DNA of 55,034 nucleotides. Origin: Dehalococcoidia bacterium. Its GTDB lineage: Bacteria; Chloroflexota; Dehalococcoidia; Lucifugimonadales; UBA1123. The notes beneath the pieces are model-generated. The model searched no databases and had not been told where the DNA came from. It saw nothing but the letters and a program-made list of their open reading frames with translations. The stretch lies in contig VXRN01000038.1 of NCBI GenBank assembly GCA_009838465.1, positions 1 to 55,034 on the forward strand. Direction: 5' to 3'. Below, piece by piece: positions 41,609-51,202 of the stretch. Both the position numbers and the translations under genes were made by a program. Position 1 is the stretch's first letter. The number at the start of each line of letters is the position of its first letter.

Positions 41609-42208
41609 TCAGGTTCCGTAGTATCGGTCGCCGTAGTCGCCGAGGCCGGGGGTTATGAAATACTGGGCGTTGAGGCCGTCCTGGTCAACCGCGAGCGCCG
41701 TGATGTTGGAGTGTGGGATAGTCTCCGCGAGCCTGTCTATGCCTTCGGGGGCGGCCAATACACCGGCAAAGTGGATGTTGTCGGGTTCGATACCCTCTTC
41801 TATGAGAAGCTGAGCGGTAAGCGTGGAGGTGCCGGCGGTGCCCAGCATAGGGTCTATGATCACAGCCCGGCGCGGCAACTCTACCGGAAACTTCTTGTAG
41901 TACAGATTGGGCGTCGCAGTCTCTTCGTCGCGCACGACTCCAACAATTCCGACGGGAGCATCAGGCAGCATATCGGTAAAGGCGGGCAGAATCGCCATAG
42001 CAGCCCTTAGCACAGGGACGAGCATCACGTCGTCAGGCAAAGCTAAGCCGTCAGTCTCGTCGAGCGGAGTTTCTACCCGCACGCGCCTGTCCGCGAGTTT
42101 GGCAATCACCTCGGCGCACAGGATGTAAGACAACTTGTCCGACGCGCGTCGGAATTCGGCGGTGGAAGTGTTCTTGTTCCTGAGAACAGTTAGCAGGACA
42201 TCCTTCAC
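41609..42208 (-). CDS. upp: Uracil phosphoribosyltransferase
   Basis: The 199-residue protein makes UMP from uracil and PRPP. The hood region [28 protein letters not shown], and the C-terminal [18 protein letters not shown], which binds uracil, are typical. The PRPP loop reads [14 protein letters not shown]; most family members have DPMLATGGS, so the loop is slightly diverged while its Asp is kept. It lies 83 bases downstream of the enolase-superfamily gene and 10 bases ahead of rph. Confidence 0.95.
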   Translation of the reverse strand: MKDVLLTVLRNKNTSTAEFRRASDKLSYILCAEVIAKLADRRVRVETPLDETDGLALPDDVMLVPVLRAAMAILPAFTDMLPDAPVGIVGVVRDEETATPNLYYKKFPVELPRRAVIIDPMLGTAGTSTLTAQLLIEEGIEPDNIHFAGVLAAPEGIDRLAETIPHSNITALAVDQDGLNAQYFITPGLGDYGDRYYGT

Positions 42209-42291
42209 AGCAATACGACCTTTGAGAACTGGGCAGGTGTCGGGCTTGAGTTTCCGATAACCTGCCCCTCTCTACCTATACGTCAGTACCA

Positions 42292-43506
42292 CTATCGCTG
42301 TGGAACCTTGTATCCTCCCGTTCCAACGGCGAGGCTGTTCTCGTCCCATGGGTGGGCGAGCGCAACTTCTTCGTTTATGTCCGCGCCCCAGCCCGGGCCA
42401 GCGGGGACCGTCATGTACCCGTCAATGATTTCAGGAACCGCAGTCGTCAACTCGTCCTTCCATGGGATGTCGTCAATATCAATCTCCATTATTCGCACGT
42501 TGGGAAGCGTGGCGCACAGGCTGGCGCTGACGAAGCTGGACAGGTGGCTGTAGTAGTTGTGCGGCGCGACATTGTGCTGATACACCTCGGCCAGGTCGCC
42601 AACCTTCTTCGACTGGCTGAACCCGTTCCACGGTACGTCAATCATGAACATATCCGCCGAGTGGTTCTCGAAGTACGGGATGAAGTCGCGCATGTAGAAC
42701 AGGTTCTCGCCCGTGCATATGCGCGTGGAGGTAGAGTCCTTGATCTGGCGCAGGCTCTTCGGTTCGTACATATCAATTTCAAGCCAGAGCATATCGAACT
42801 GCTCCAGGACCTTCGCGATCCTGAGCGCGCCCTCAGTCTTGAAGTGGAAGTTGAGGTCCAGGTTGATGTCTATATCGTCGCCGACGGCGTCTCGGAAAGT
42901 TCCTATTAGCTTTTCGACATGCGGCACCAGCCATTTTGGAGCGTACTGGTCGGTGGAGCCGACGCCGCCGCTGAAACCGCCGCCAAACGTGGCGTTTTCG
43001 CCGGGCATGAGGATGTTGGTCTTGAGAGCCGTAAAGCCGCGTTCCTTGACCTCATGGCCCAGGTTGGTTACCGCTTCCCACGAATCAATTGGCGGCGTGC
43101 CCAGAATGTCGTGATGGCGGATGCGCGAGCTGCCGCAGTGCGACCAATAGACGCGCACCTTCTCGCGCGTCGGACCGCCGAACAGTTCCACGGCGGATAT
43201 GCCCAGAGCCTTGGCTTTTATGTCAATGAAGGCGCAGTCCAGGCCGGCTATGGCCTTAGCCGCGATTCCGCCCGGGCTCTGCCTGGTAATGCGATACATA
43301 TCCTGGAAACGCATCTCGAAAGCCCTGGGGTCCTTGCCGATGAGCAGAGGCTTCATGTCCCGGATGGTGCCCTCGATGCCGTGAGGCGACCTGCCGTCGC
43401 TGCATTCTCCCCAGCCAGTTATGCCCTCGTCGGTCTCCACCTTGACGAACATCCAGGGCCGCCAGCCGGCGTCAACGATAAATGTCTCGATGTTGGTTAT
43501 CTTCAT
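42292..43506 (-). CDS. Mandelate racemase/muconate-lactonizing family dehydratase
   Basis: The 404-residue enolase-superfamily protein has an N-terminal capping domain and a TIM barrel. Metal ligands are in DINLDLNF (Asp), LWLEIDMYEP (Glu) and ICTGENL (Glu). The likely base is in GFTALKTNI, and VAPHNYYSHL holds a histidine near the end of the barrel. It resembles the galactonate dehydratase-like acid-sugar dehydratases, so an acid sugar or hydroxy acid is a likely substrate, by inference. The enolase fold family is one of those expanded in SAR202 Chloroflexota. Confidence 0.88.
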   Translation of the reverse strand: MKITNIETFIVDAGWRPWMFVKVETDEGITGWGECSDGRSPHGIEGTIRDMKPLLIGKDPRAFEMRFQDMYRITRQSPGGIAAKAIAGLDCAFIDIKAKALGISAVELFGGPTREKVRVYWSHCGSSRIRHHDILGTPPIDSWEAVTNLGHEVKERGFTALKTNILMPGENATFGGGFSGGVGSTDQYAPKWLVPHVEKLIGTFRDAVGDDIDINLDLNFHFKTEGALRIAKVLEQFDMLWLEIDMYEPKSLRQIKDSTSTRICTGENLFYMRDFIPYFENHSADMFMIDVPWNGFSQSKKVGDLAEVYQHNVAPHNYYSHLSSFVSASLCATLPNVRIMEIDIDDIPWKDELTTAVPEIIDGYMTVPAGPGWGADINEEVALAHPWDENSLAVGTGGYKVPQR

Positions 43507-43984
43507 CTTGGTCCCTCTCGTAGCTGATAGAGTTTGCTTTCCGGCAGGGATGATACCACACCTGGTTAGGGTTCATTGAGGCGGGTGTTTTTCGAGTGTC
43601 CATCTCAATGAGACTAGCCGGAGTTTTCCAGAGTTGGAGGTTCTGTGAAAATCACCTGACAGGACGATTGCATATATTACAGATTATATTAGTTTAGGTG
43701 GGCTTTAGATGGGGTTCAGGTCAAGTCTTGGTGACGTTTCACCAGGACAATGACCAGGAAATCGGCGGATTTAGCTATGAAATTGGCTGAAATTCACCTG
43801 CGGAAAAAATTTTCGGGGCGGATATGTCGTCCTTGATAAACTCTATATTATGTTATATCTGCACTTTTGTTCTGCCATAAGCGTATTGTAGCACAGTAGG
43901 TAGAAGGTTACGCAACGTTTCATTGATTGCTGGCAGAGAGCGCGGATGGGGTATAATAGGGGCCAGGTTATCGAGGAGAGTAGA
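43507..43984. other. AT-rich divergent intergenic region
   Basis: This 478-base gap lies between the divergent enolase-superfamily and VOC genes. It is clearly richer in A+T than its neighbours around 43660-43880. It holds a 16-base palindrome, TGGTGA-CGTT-TCACCA, at 43729-43744, which may be an operator. On the minus strand TGCTACAAT occurs near 43890, the same extended -10 as before rpsT. A TATAAT at 43952-43957 precedes the VOC gene. I see no gene in it. Confidence 0.5.
43952..43957 (+). promoter_or_regulatory. -10 element before the VOC/amidase pair
   Basis: TATAAT lies 28 bases before the ATG of the VOC gene. A weak -35 (TTGCTG at 43927-43932) is 19 bases ahead. Confidence 0.4.
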
Positions 43985-44350
43985 ATGCCAAACCCGGTCA
44001 CATATTTCGAGCTTGGCGGAAGGAATGCAGCCGGACTTAGAGACCTGTACAGTGAGTTGTTCGGTTGGAAAATAGAGCCTATGGGGGAGTCGGCGGCAGG
44101 GTCAGACTTCTACTTCGTGAAAGAGGAGGAAGGCGGAATCCGCGGAGGCATTCTCCAGACTGTGGAAGACATGCCGGATAACTATATGATGTTCTATGTA
44201 AGTGTAGATGACCTCCAGGGATACTTGGACAAGGCCGAAAAGCTGGGATGCTCGACCATAGTCGCCCCGATGGCGATTCCTAACGGCATGGGACACATAG
44301 CCATCTTCCAAGACCCGCAGGGGAACTTTATCGGACTACACAAATTTTAG
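43985..44350 (+). CDS. VOC family protein (glyoxalase/bleomycin-resistance fold)
   Basis: The 121-residue protein has the vicinal oxygen chelate fold: TYFELGGRNAAGLRDLYSELFGWKIEPM, a second half YMMFYVSVDDLQGYLDKAEKLGCSTIV and GMGHIAIFQDPQGNFIGLHKF. The metal-ligand positions (for example the Glu in YFEL and His in GHIAIF) are partly kept. The ATG at 43985 has GAGGAG 6 bases ahead. The frame is open from 43946 but that part contains the promoter -10 and is not coding. It lies 11 bases before the amidase, so the two are co-transcribed. Confidence 0.87.
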   Translation: MPNPVTYFELGGRNAAGLRDLYSELFGWKIEPMGESAAGSDFYFVKEEEGGIRGGILQTVEDMPDNYMMFYVSVDDLQGYLDKAEKLGCSTIVAPMAIPNGMGHIAIFQDPQGNFIGLHKF

Positions 44351-44361
44351 GAGACTCACAA

Positions 44362-45795
44362 ATGCCCAATCTGGACGACAACCTCGCCTTCGCGCCCGCG
44401 CACGAACTGGCAGATATGATAGCGGACAAGCAGGTAAGCTCAGTCGAGCTGACCAAACTGTATCTCTCACGCATGGAAAGACTGGACGGACAACTCAACT
44501 CCTACCTGACTCCCACGCCGGAAATAGCTCTTGACCAGGCCACAAAGGCGGATGAAGCCACCGAGAGAGGCGAAAGCCTTGGCGCGCTTCACGGCCTGCC
44601 CGTTTCGATCAAGGACCTGCATATGACGGCGGGTGTCCGCACGACCGGCGGCTCTCTCGCTTTCAAGGACAGGGTGCCGGATGCCAACGCCACATGTGTG
44701 CAGAAGGTACTCGACGCCGGAGCCGTAATGCTTGGCAAGACGAACACCCCGGAGTTCGGACTTCTGGGCGCGAACGAGAACCGTCTTGGCGAGCCGTGCC
44801 GCAATCCCTGGAACACGGAGCGTACATCCGGCGGGTCTAGCGGCGGCGCGGGCGCGTCCATAGTGGCGGGACTGTGCGCGCTGGGCACGGGCGGTGACGG
44901 AGGCGGCTCCATACGAATACCGGCGAGTTTCAATGGAATCTACGGAATCAAGCCCACACAGGGGCGGACATCGAGCTACACGGGCGTAGATGTCCCTCCG
45001 GCCGTCAACCTGATAAGCCAGCAGGGACCTATGTCCCGCACGGTGCGCGACACCGCGATTCTGCTCCAGGTGATGTCGGGGTACGATCCGCAGGACCCAG
45101 GTTCGCTCAGGGCTCCGGTCCCCGATTTCGTAGGCGCATTGGACAGGGGCATAGAGGGCCTGAAGTTCGGCTGGAGCGCGGATTTCGGGTACACACCCGT
45201 TGACCAGGAAGTCGCTCAGTCCGCAGAGGCTGGGGCGAAGGCGTTCGAGGAGATGGGCTGTTCGGTTGAAGAGTCAGCCCTGGCTCTGGACACTCCCTTC
45301 GACACATGGATAGTCTTCTTCGGAGGCAATGCCTACGCGGTGAACGGACATCTGCTTGACGACCCGGACGATCCGCTGACGTGGTACGCGCGCTGGACTA
45401 TCGAGCAGGGCGCAGGGTTCACGATGACCGACTACATCCGCGCGCTCGGAAACCGAGACCGCATGATCCAGCAGTTCATGGACGAGTTCGAAAAGTTCGA
45501 CCTGCTGCTCTCGCCCACGATGCCTGTGACGGCGTTCCCGACTGACGAATATCCAGCGGACATTGATGGGGTGAAGGCCTATCCGACGGCGGCGTGGGGT
45601 TTCGTGCCGTTCACGCATCCGATAAACACGATAGGGTTCCCGGCGGCGAGCATCCCGTGCGGATTCGATTCGGACGGAATGCCCATAGGACTGCACATCA
45701 TCGGCAGGCCGGGCGACGAGGAGACCGTGCTGGCGGCGTCCGCAGCGTTCGAGGAGGCGCGGCCCTGGGCGCATCATAGGCCGCAGGTATCTTAG
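44362..45795 (+). CDS. Amidase (amidase signature family)
   Basis: The 477-residue enzyme has the complete Ser-cisSer-Lys set: Lys84 in PVSIKD, Ser159/Ser160 in TSGGSSGGAGA and the nucleophile Ser183 in DGGGSIRIPASF. The C-terminal FPAASIPCGFDSDGMPIGLHIIG is characteristic. It hydrolyses amides. It is not GatA by context, since gatB and gatC are not adjacent, and it looks more like a catabolic amidase. A bound substrate cannot be named. It starts 11 bases after the VOC gene. Confidence 0.93.
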   Translation: MPNLDDNLAFAPAHELADMIADKQVSSVELTKLYLSRMERLDGQLNSYLTPTPEIALDQATKADEATERGESLGALHGLPVSIKDLHMTAGVRTTGGSLAFKDRVPDANATCVQKVLDAGAVMLGKTNTPEFGLLGANENRLGEPCRNPWNTERTSGGSSGGAGASIVAGLCALGTGGDGGGSIRIPASFNGIYGIKPTQGRTSSYTGVDVPPAVNLISQQGPMSRTVRDTAILLQVMSGYDPQDPGSLRAPVPDFVGALDRGIEGLKFGWSADFGYTPVDQEVAQSAEAGAKAFEEMGCSVEESALALDTPFDTWIVFFGGNAYAVNGHLLDDPDDPLTWYARWTIEQGAGFTMTDYIRALGNRDRMIQQFMDEFEKFDLLLSPTMPVTAFPTDEYPADIDGVKAYPTAAWGFVPFTHPINTIGFPAASIPCGFDSDGMPIGLHIIGRPGDEETVLAASAAFEEARPWAHHRPQVS

Positions 45796-45844
45796 GACCC
45801 GCCAAGCCAGTCCAGGCAAATAGAAACGTCCTCTACCACTTGGG

Positions 45845-45970
45845 TCTGATAGGGGTAGGCATTGAACTGGGATTAGCGGAGTCACCCCCATCCCCGTATC
45901 AAGTACGGGGCAGGCTCTAACCTTCCCCCTTGACGGGGGAAGGGACTTTTGCCTATCTTTGTGAGACCGC
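45845..45970. repeat. Compound palindromic element, one repeat nested in another
   Basis: CCTTCCCCC-TTGAC-GGGGGAAGG at 45921-45943 is a family D hairpin in inverted orientation, with GGGACTTTTGCCTA beside it. On the reverse strand the family tail GGTTAG-GATGGGGGTG is split by AGCCTGCCCCGTACTTGATAC..., which contains its own hairpin CCCCGTA-TCAAG-TACGGGG (45892-45910). CTGATAGGGGTAGG at 45847-45860 recurs near 54980. Confidence 0.6.
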
Positions 45971-46008
45971 TTGGGTAGAGGGCGCCCCTCTTATCAGATG
46001 CTTCTCTC

Positions 46009-49000
46009 CTAACGACGCATGACAATCATTCTCACGTACCAGAGCAATATGATGTACGACGCAAGCCCGCCAATCAGCGGGCCGTAGGCCGCCCCAGGCC
46101 GCCCTGTCTTCGCAATCGAGACTTCCGAATCCGGAGTCGGAAATGGGGTGATCGTGGGTGCGACAGTCGTTTCGCCGTCTTGATTCACAGCCTGCGGCAG
46201 AGAACCCATTTCGGCGGCCAGAGCGAATATGCCGAATCGTATGGGTGTCGCTCTCACGGTCAATCCATCCTCAGAATGGAAATCCATCGAGAACGGCGTC
46301 TCGCTCCACTCCTCATCCAGGTAATCTCTGAACAGCAGCTTGACGGCTCCCCTATCGTATGACCGCATGAGTATTGACGGTTCTATGAGCGCCTCCCCAT
46401 TGAGCGAGATATCCAACCGGGCGGGCGACGTGAGAATCACGCCCGTCTCCGCCCTGCCGAATTCGTCGAAAGTGTCCACACGGACGCAGGCCAGAATCGT
46501 GCCGGGCGGCATCATCCCTGACAGACAGTGTTTGTAGTTGGTACTGACGCCTACCTGGAAGGTTTGGCGTCTGGACAAAAGCGGAAACAGGACAGACACG
46601 CTGCCATTGGGCGAAACAATATGACCTTCGGCATCAGGCTGGATGATTTCTACTACTTCGCTGGGGGACTCTTCCACCACGACAGGCGCTACATCCAGAA
46701 TGATGAATACGGGTGTAGGTGTAATAGTTGACGTTGGGCTAGGCGTCGCCGACGGCGTCAGTGTCGGGGTATAAGCTGGTGTCGGAGTCGTGGACGGCGT
46801 TGGTGTCGAAGTGTAAGTCGGCGTGGGGGTATATATTGGCTCAGGTGTAGGCGTGACGGTCGGCGGAGCGATACGACTTGACCCGGAACTTCGCGCTCCT
46901 CTGGATGTTGGTGTGGGTGTCGGCGCCTGAGTCGGAGTCAGTGTGGGCATTAAGGTCGGGGTTGGCGTATAGGTTGGTATCGGCAGTTGGGTGGGCGCTG
47001 GGGTTGGAGTATTCGTATGAGTCGGCGTCGGCGTGAGCGTGCGAGTCGGAGTCGGCGAGTTAGTCGGGGTGGGTGTAGCCATTGGAGTAGAGGTAACAGT
47101 CGCGGTTGGTGTAGGAGTAGGGGTCATACCCACATACACCACCACACGCTCAGACTGATGTCCAAGAATGATGCTGCCTTTGGATGTGTCCAAATCGACA
47201 TAGGCCGCGACTCTGTACGTGTACGCAGATCCAACAACTATAATCTCATCTATGAATTTAGAATCCTGGACAGTCTGAATTCCCCCGGGTCCAAAACTGG
47301 TGTCTTGGGCAAATCCCCCCTCAAGACACGAACCTGCGCAACGCTCTATGTCATAACCTGACACCCCATCAATCGGGTTCCATGCTAGCCTGACATGAGT
47401 GTCGCCAACTACGAACTCAGCTTCAAGATTCTCAACTGCTGGCGGAACAACGTGTATCTTGATGGTTAGCGCCGCGACCGCTATTCCGGTTGCGGAGTCA
47501 ATAGCGGTGTAAGTCATCTGGTACTGGCCCATCCGGGTGGGAATCCCGGACAGTGTTCGCGTGGTCGTATCGAATCTCATGCCTAGAATTTCAGGAGTCA
47601 GCGTGTACGTGAAGTCGCCGTTACTCCTGGACACCGTGGGTAGAATAACGGGATCAATATCCTCGCCAAATGTGTAGTGGGCGCCGTATGTCCCGGGCAT
47701 GACATTCGGAAAGCCTGGAACTGGCGTTGCGGCCGGTGTAGGCGTCGATGTACTGGTTGGGCTGGGGGTAGGAGTGTTTGTTGGGGTTGGTGTAGCTGTG
47801 GGCGTATTGGTCTGAGTGGGAGTATGAGTCACTGTTGGTGTTGGAGAGGGAGTCGGTGTACCTGTCTCGGTTGGCGTCGGTGTAGGAGTGGCTGTGGCTG
47901 TCCGTGTCGGCGTTAACGTCGCGGTTGGTGTCGGTGTAGGAGTGGGCGGAAGTTCGATGTATATATCCTCTGAGTCCGCCCACTCTCCGCGTCGCAACTC
48001 GCCGGAAGTCAACTTCAGATACGCCGAAAGCCGGTAAAAATATTCGTTGCCAGCAGTCAACCTATTGTCTATATACTCCACCACACCCCCCAGAACCGTC
48101 ACGGTCCCTCCGTGTCCAAAGCTCGTATCCAGCTCGAATGTCCCTTCTACATCCTCACGGAACCACCTCTCTATGTCATAGCCGGATACTCCCATCATCG
48201 AGTCCCAGGTCAGCTTTACGCCAGCGCTGTCCGTCATAAGCGCCGCCATGAAGTTCGACACCGCCGAGGGCGAGACGACTACCGTGAACATCAGCGTCGT
48301 CGTTCCCATATCGGGGGCCGCATCTGTGGCTGTGTAAGTCATCGCATACTCGCCCACAGAGGTGGGCTTTCCTGAGAGCCTGCGGGTAGATGTGTCAAAA
48401 CTCAGCCCAGGCACGTCGGGCTTCAACGAATATGTAAAGGCGCCACTGCCGCCGGTCGCTTCTGGCAAAGTCAGAGGTTCAGTAGATGTTCCCAGCGTGT
48501 AATCGGCGTCGTATCCGCCGTGTGGGATGTTGGGAAAACCCGGTATGGGAGTCGGTGTTGGCGTGGGTGTATGAGTCGGCGTTGAGGTGTGAGTGGCTGT
48601 AGGTGTAGGCGTTACGGTTGGAGTAGATGTAAACGTCGGCGTTGTCGTGACAGTCGCTGTTGGTAAGGGCGTATTAGTTGGAGTAGGAGTAATGGTTGGG
48701 GTGTACGTAAGTGTGGGCGTCCGAGTAGGTGTTGGAGTATGAGTAGGCGATGGCGTGAATGTGGCCGTCGGACTGGGTGTATGCGTGGTTGTGGGTATCG
48801 CAGTGTGAGTGGGCGTTGCTGTTGGCGTCGGTGTTAGTGTGGGAGTCAATGTCGCTGTAGGCAGGGGTGTTGGTGTAGGCGTCTCGGTCGGGATGGGTGT
48901 CACGGTTGGAGTTGCCGTTGGTCTCGGCGTATTTGTAGGCGATGGAGTGGGAGTGGCAGGTATTGGAACGAGAACATCCGCCGACTCCTCCCAAGGACCG

Positions 49001-50505
49001 CGCGAAAGACCTTCTGACTCTTTCAACTTGAGGTAGGCCGAGATGCGATAGAAATACTCGTTGCCAGCGGTTGTATATTCGTCTGTGTAGCTCGTTTCGG
49101 AGGTGCCCACGGTTTGCGTACCGCCGTGACCAAAATCCATATCCGAAGTGAACGCACCATCCATATCCGAACGTGAGTAACGCTCGATGTCGTAGCCTGA
49201 CACACCCGCAATCGAGTCCCAAGCCAAGTTCATTGCTGTGCCGTCTGACGAGAGTGTCGCCTGGAAGTTCGACACCGCCGAGGGCGAAATCACTATTATG
49301 AACGTCAACGTGGCAGTTCCCATTTCTGGAGCCAAATCAGTAGCCGTGTAAGTCATTGAATACTCGCCTACCAGTGTTGGTATTCCTGAGAGGACCCGAG
49401 TAGTAGTATCGAAATTCAGTCCCGGCACGTTTGGATTCAGCGAGTATGAGAAGCCCCCGCTGCCACCTGTCGCTTCGGGCAAAGTGAGGGGATCAGTGGA
49501 AGTTCCCAGCGTATAGGTCTTGTCATACTTGCGGGGCGGAATGGTCGGAAAACGGGGGACCGGCGTCGGCGTGGGTGTGAATGTGGCTGCGGGTGTATGG
49601 GTAGCTGTCGGCGTGTGCGTAGGAGCCGGCGTCGGCGTGTGGGTCGGCGTGGGTGTAGGAGTTGCAGTAGCGGTCGGGGTTGGCGTAAGCGTGTGGGTCG
49701 GCGTCGGTGTAGGAGTTGCAGTAGCGGTCGGGGTTGGCGTAGGTGTAGGAGTTGCAGTGACAGTCGGTGTCGGCATCTGGGTTGGGGTCAATGTGGGAGT
49801 AGCGGTTATGGTGGGAGTAGGTGTATAAGTCGGCGTCGGTGTAGGAGCGGCTACGGTTACAATGAAAAGTTCACGAGACGAGTATTGTTCTTTCTGTCCA
49901 TCCGACACATTCGCCTGGAACAAGTATGTGTAAGTTTCACCGACGGTCAACCCTGTATCCGTGTGTGTAGTCCCAGTATTGTCATAAACGTTTCCTCCGT
50001 CGAAGTTATCCAGAGTACAGCGCCCCGTACAACGGTCTATGTAATATCTTATAGCTCCGGCTGTCGCGTCCCATGTCAGCGTTACGCTAGGAGTATCCGT
50101 ATCAACCGTTGCCCGAATGTTCCTGATACTACCAGCCTTGACGGAGACATCGAATTCCAGAGTGGTGAAATTCGCGCTATCGCCTGAATCCGTGGCCGTA
50201 AATGTCATCGAATACGAGCCAAACCTGGAAGGATCGCCTGACAAGGTTCGGGTGTTAGCGTCAAAATTCAGTCCCGGCACGTCCGGCGACAGGGAGTACG
50301 TGTAGATCCCGCTTCCGCCATCAGCCTCCGGCAGTTCCAGCGCATCAATTTCATAACCGAATGGGTATTCGAGTGTCTGGCCTTCTAAGGAGTTCTGCTC
50401 AAAGCTGACAGCGTCACTCTGCACAGTGAAAGAGTCTTGAGGAAGCAGCAGAAGATGTGTCGCGGTCATTGCGAATACGAATAAGGCAACGAACAGCCTG
50501 ACCAT
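46009..50505 (-). CDS. Giant modular surface protein: Ig-like/FN3-like units on Thr/Pro linkers
   Basis: The 1498-residue protein has an N-terminal signal peptide ([21 protein letters not shown]) and a C-terminal membrane helix ([16 protein letters not shown]) with a basic RR tail. Four modules follow each other. Each has a putative Ig (He_PIG) part, such as [40 protein letters not shown], then an FN3-like part, such as [17 protein letters not shown]. Modules 2 and 3 are the closest pair. Four linkers of dense TPTPT sequence separate them. Modules 1 and 4 carry paired Cys (RCTGRC, RCAGSC). The last part, about 46130-46710, is a distinct beta-rich domain. It is probably an outward-facing adhesin or stalk. 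The start is ATG at 50505 with a stop codon directly before it. AGGAGG is 16 bases away, an unusually long distance. Confidence 0.88.
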   Translation of the reverse strand: MVRLFVALFVFAMTATHLLLLPQDSFTVQSDAVSFEQNSLEGQTLEYPFGYEIDALELPEADGGSGIYTYSLSPDVPGLNFDANTRTLSGDPSRFGSYSMTFTATDSGDSANFTTLEFDVSVKAGSIRNIRATVDTDTPSVTLTWDATAGAIRYYIDRCTGRCTLDNFDGGNVYDNTGTTHTDTGLTVGETYTYLFQANVSDGQKEQYSSRELFIVTVAAPTPTPTYTPTPTITATPTLTPTQMPTPTVTATPTPTPTPTATATPTPTPTHTLTPTPTATATPTPTPTHTPTPAPTHTPTATHTPAATFTPTPTPVPRFPTIPPRKYDKTYTLGTSTDPLTLPEATGGSGGFSYSLNPNVPGLNFDTTTRVLSGIPTLVGEYSMTYTATDLAPEMGTATLTFIIVISPSAVSNFQATLSSDGTAMNLAWDSIAGVSGYDIERYSRSDMDGAFTSDMDFGHGGTQTVGTSETSYTDEYTTAGNEYFYRISAYLKLKESEGLSRGPWEESADVLVPIPATPTPSPTNTPRPTATPTVTPIPTETPTPTPLPTATLTPTLTPTPTATPTHTAIPTTTHTPSPTATFTPSPTHTPTPTRTPTLTYTPTITPTPTNTPLPTATVTTTPTFTSTPTVTPTPTATHTSTPTHTPTPTPTPIPGFPNIPHGGYDADYTLGTSTEPLTLPEATGGSGAFTYSLKPDVPGLSFDTSTRRLSGKPTSVGEYAMTYTATDAAPDMGTTTLMFTVVVSPSAVSNFMAALMTDSAGVKLTWDSMMGVSGYDIERWFREDVEGTFELDTSFGHGGTVTVLGGVVEYIDNRLTAGNEYFYRLSAYLKLTSGELRRGEWADSEDIYIELPPTPTPTPTATLTPTRTATATPTPTPTETGTPTPSPTPTVTHTPTQTNTPTATPTPTNTPTPSPTSTSTPTPAATPVPGFPNVMPGTYGAHYTFGEDIDPVILPTVSRSNGDFTYTLTPEILGMRFDTTTRTLSGIPTRMGQYQMTYTAIDSATGIAVAALTIKIHVVPPAVENLEAEFVVGDTHVRLAWNPIDGVSGYDIERCAGSCLEGGFAQDTSFGPGGIQTVQDSKFIDEIIVVGSAYTYRVAAYVDLDTSKGSIILGHQSERVVVYVGMTPTPTPTATVTSTPMATPTPTNSPTPTRTLTPTPTHTNTPTPAPTQLPIPTYTPTPTLMPTLTPTQAPTPTPTSRGARSSGSSRIAPPTVTPTPEPIYTPTPTYTSTPTPSTTPTPAYTPTLTPSATPSPTSTITPTPVFIILDVAPVVVEESPSEVVEIIQPDAEGHIVSPNGSVSVLFPLLSRRQTFQVGVSTNYKHCLSGMMPPGTILACVRVDTFDEFGRAETGVILTSPARLDISLNGEALIEPSILMRSYDRGAVKLLFRDYLDEEWSETPFSMDFHSEDGLTVRATPIRFGIFALAAEMGSLPQAVNQDGETTVAPTITPFPTPDSEVSIAKTGRPGAAYGPLIGGLASYIILLWYVRMIVMRR
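46715..47130. repeat. Thr/Pro-linker repeat DNA, linker 4
   Basis: On the plus strand this stretch is rich in GTNGGNGTNGG-type units and on the coding strand encodes TPT-rich sequence. It is broken by a short Ser/Arg-rich spot ([12 protein letters not shown]). It belongs to the giant protein. Confidence 0.75.
47710..47950. repeat. Thr/Pro-linker repeat DNA, linker 3
   Basis: This stretch encodes the TPTPT linker between modules 3 and 4 of the giant protein. Six-base TPTPT codon pairs are nearly regular, so recombination or slippage could change the length in steps. Confidence 0.7.
48540..48960. repeat. Thr/Pro-linker repeat DNA, linker 2
   Basis: This stretch encodes the longest linker, between modules 2 and 3 of the giant protein. 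It has TPT units with frequent His, Ala and Ser in every other triplet. Confidence 0.75.
49555..49855. repeat. Thr/Pro-linker repeat DNA, linker 1
   Basis: This stretch encodes the linker between modules 1 and 2. An internal near-perfect tandem copy is visible: GTAGGAGTTGCAGTAGCGGT occurs at 49657-49676 and again at 49711-49730. Confidence 0.75.
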
Positions 50506-50648
50506 CTATGCCGCTGACACCCCTCCTAAGGTACGCGGGCGGACAGCGTCGGCAATTCCGACCTTCTTGGAGACGCGCTGCGACCAGGGCGATGCTGGTA
50601 AAGCCGAGTACGCGAACCCGCCGGGCCACTAGCTACCGAGCGGTGGGA

Positions 50649-50733
50649 TGGTGGGGAAGGGGAGACTCGAACTCCCACGCCTTTCGGCACATGATCCTAA
50701 GTCATGCTCGTCTACCAATTCCGACACTCCCCC
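50649..50733 (-). tRNA. tRNA-Leu (anticodon UAG)
   Basis: The minus strand folds as a class II tRNA. The acceptor stem GGGGGAG pairs with CTTCCCC, followed by the discriminator A and an encoded CCA. The anticodon loop is CTTAGGA with anticodon TAG, reading CUN codons. A long variable arm (TGCC-GAAA-GGCG) and a T-arm GGGAG-TTCGAGT-CTCCC complete it. The gene is 85 bases with CCA. It precedes the giant surface-protein gene by 143 bases on the same strand. Confidence 0.95.
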
Positions 50734-50771
50734 ATCAATAGTGGCCTCTGCGCCGCGAAAGGGTATTCTCA

Positions 50772-50801
50772 ATGATACCCCCAATCAAGCCGACTTAACA
50801 A
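50772..50801 (-). promoter_or_regulatory. Promoter of tRNA-Leu
   Basis: On the minus strand TTGTTA (50801-50796), an 18-base spacer and TATCAT (50777-50772) precede the tRNA by about 39 bases. This is a reasonable distance for a short leader. Confidence 0.5.
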
Positions 50802-51105
50802 ATTTGAGGGCGTTGCCGATTTAGATTCACACGGCTAGTTCGATTTCTTCTGGCCTTCGCAGGCAGAGTGATTCTATTTACGGGTCGTATGGATGGCAGA
50901 ACTGAATTTTCTGAGTATTTCGCCAATTTCCGAAATTCGCCTCGGGATTCCGTTTCCTTGCGAGGCCAAGATTCCGCACGCCCTCCTACTGCATCTCCGG
51001 GAAACCGGTACAGTTTCATAGATATGATAGAAGCTGGCAAATGAGGTTGACGTACCAGTACCACTTCAATGTGTTTCTGATTCATAGCAACCGGCCCAGC
51101 CCCTC

Positions 51106-51160
51106 ACTCCTGGGTTCCCGCGAGGGCGGGAACCCAGGAGTAGGTGTGCGGGAATGACGA
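51106..51160. repeat. Large hairpin built from family B palindromes
   Basis: ACTCCTGGGTTCCCGC at 51106-51121 and its exact complement at 51126-51141 flank a four-base loop, giving 16 paired bases. GCGGGAATGACGAG at 51147-51160 is the inverted border of a further family B copy. It lies about 40 bases beyond the stop of the NHL gene and may also stop transcription. Confidence 0.75.
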
Positions 51161-51202
51161 GAAGTGTCAATATGGCCTAGCACCTATGCCGGGTTTCAGG
51201 GG

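Larger units (their letters stand above)
50734..51202. other. Intergenic region with tRNA promoter and large palindrome
   Basis: This 469-base gap between the tRNA and NHL genes contains the tRNA promoter and a 16-bp-arm hairpin. The part between about 50810 and 51100 shows no gene or clear repeat. Confidence 0.5.

Noticed and set aside
43946..43984. A longer start for the VOC protein
   Set aside because: The added codons contain the TATAAT promoter element; the ATG at 43985 has its own GAGGAG.
49520..49828. A plus-strand frame of nearly pure Val/Gly repeats
   Set aside because: It is the antisense reading of the Thr/Pro linker of the giant protein.
46715..49855. Regular repeats that could be mistaken for a CRISPR array
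   Set aside because: The units are codon-level TPT repeats in one open frame. There are no equal spacers and no palindromic direct repeats, and no cas genes are near.
50508..50741. A plus-strand frame containing WWGRGDSNSHAFR
   Set aside because: It crosses the tRNA-Leu gene in antisense; this peptide is a common false call over tRNA-Leu genes.
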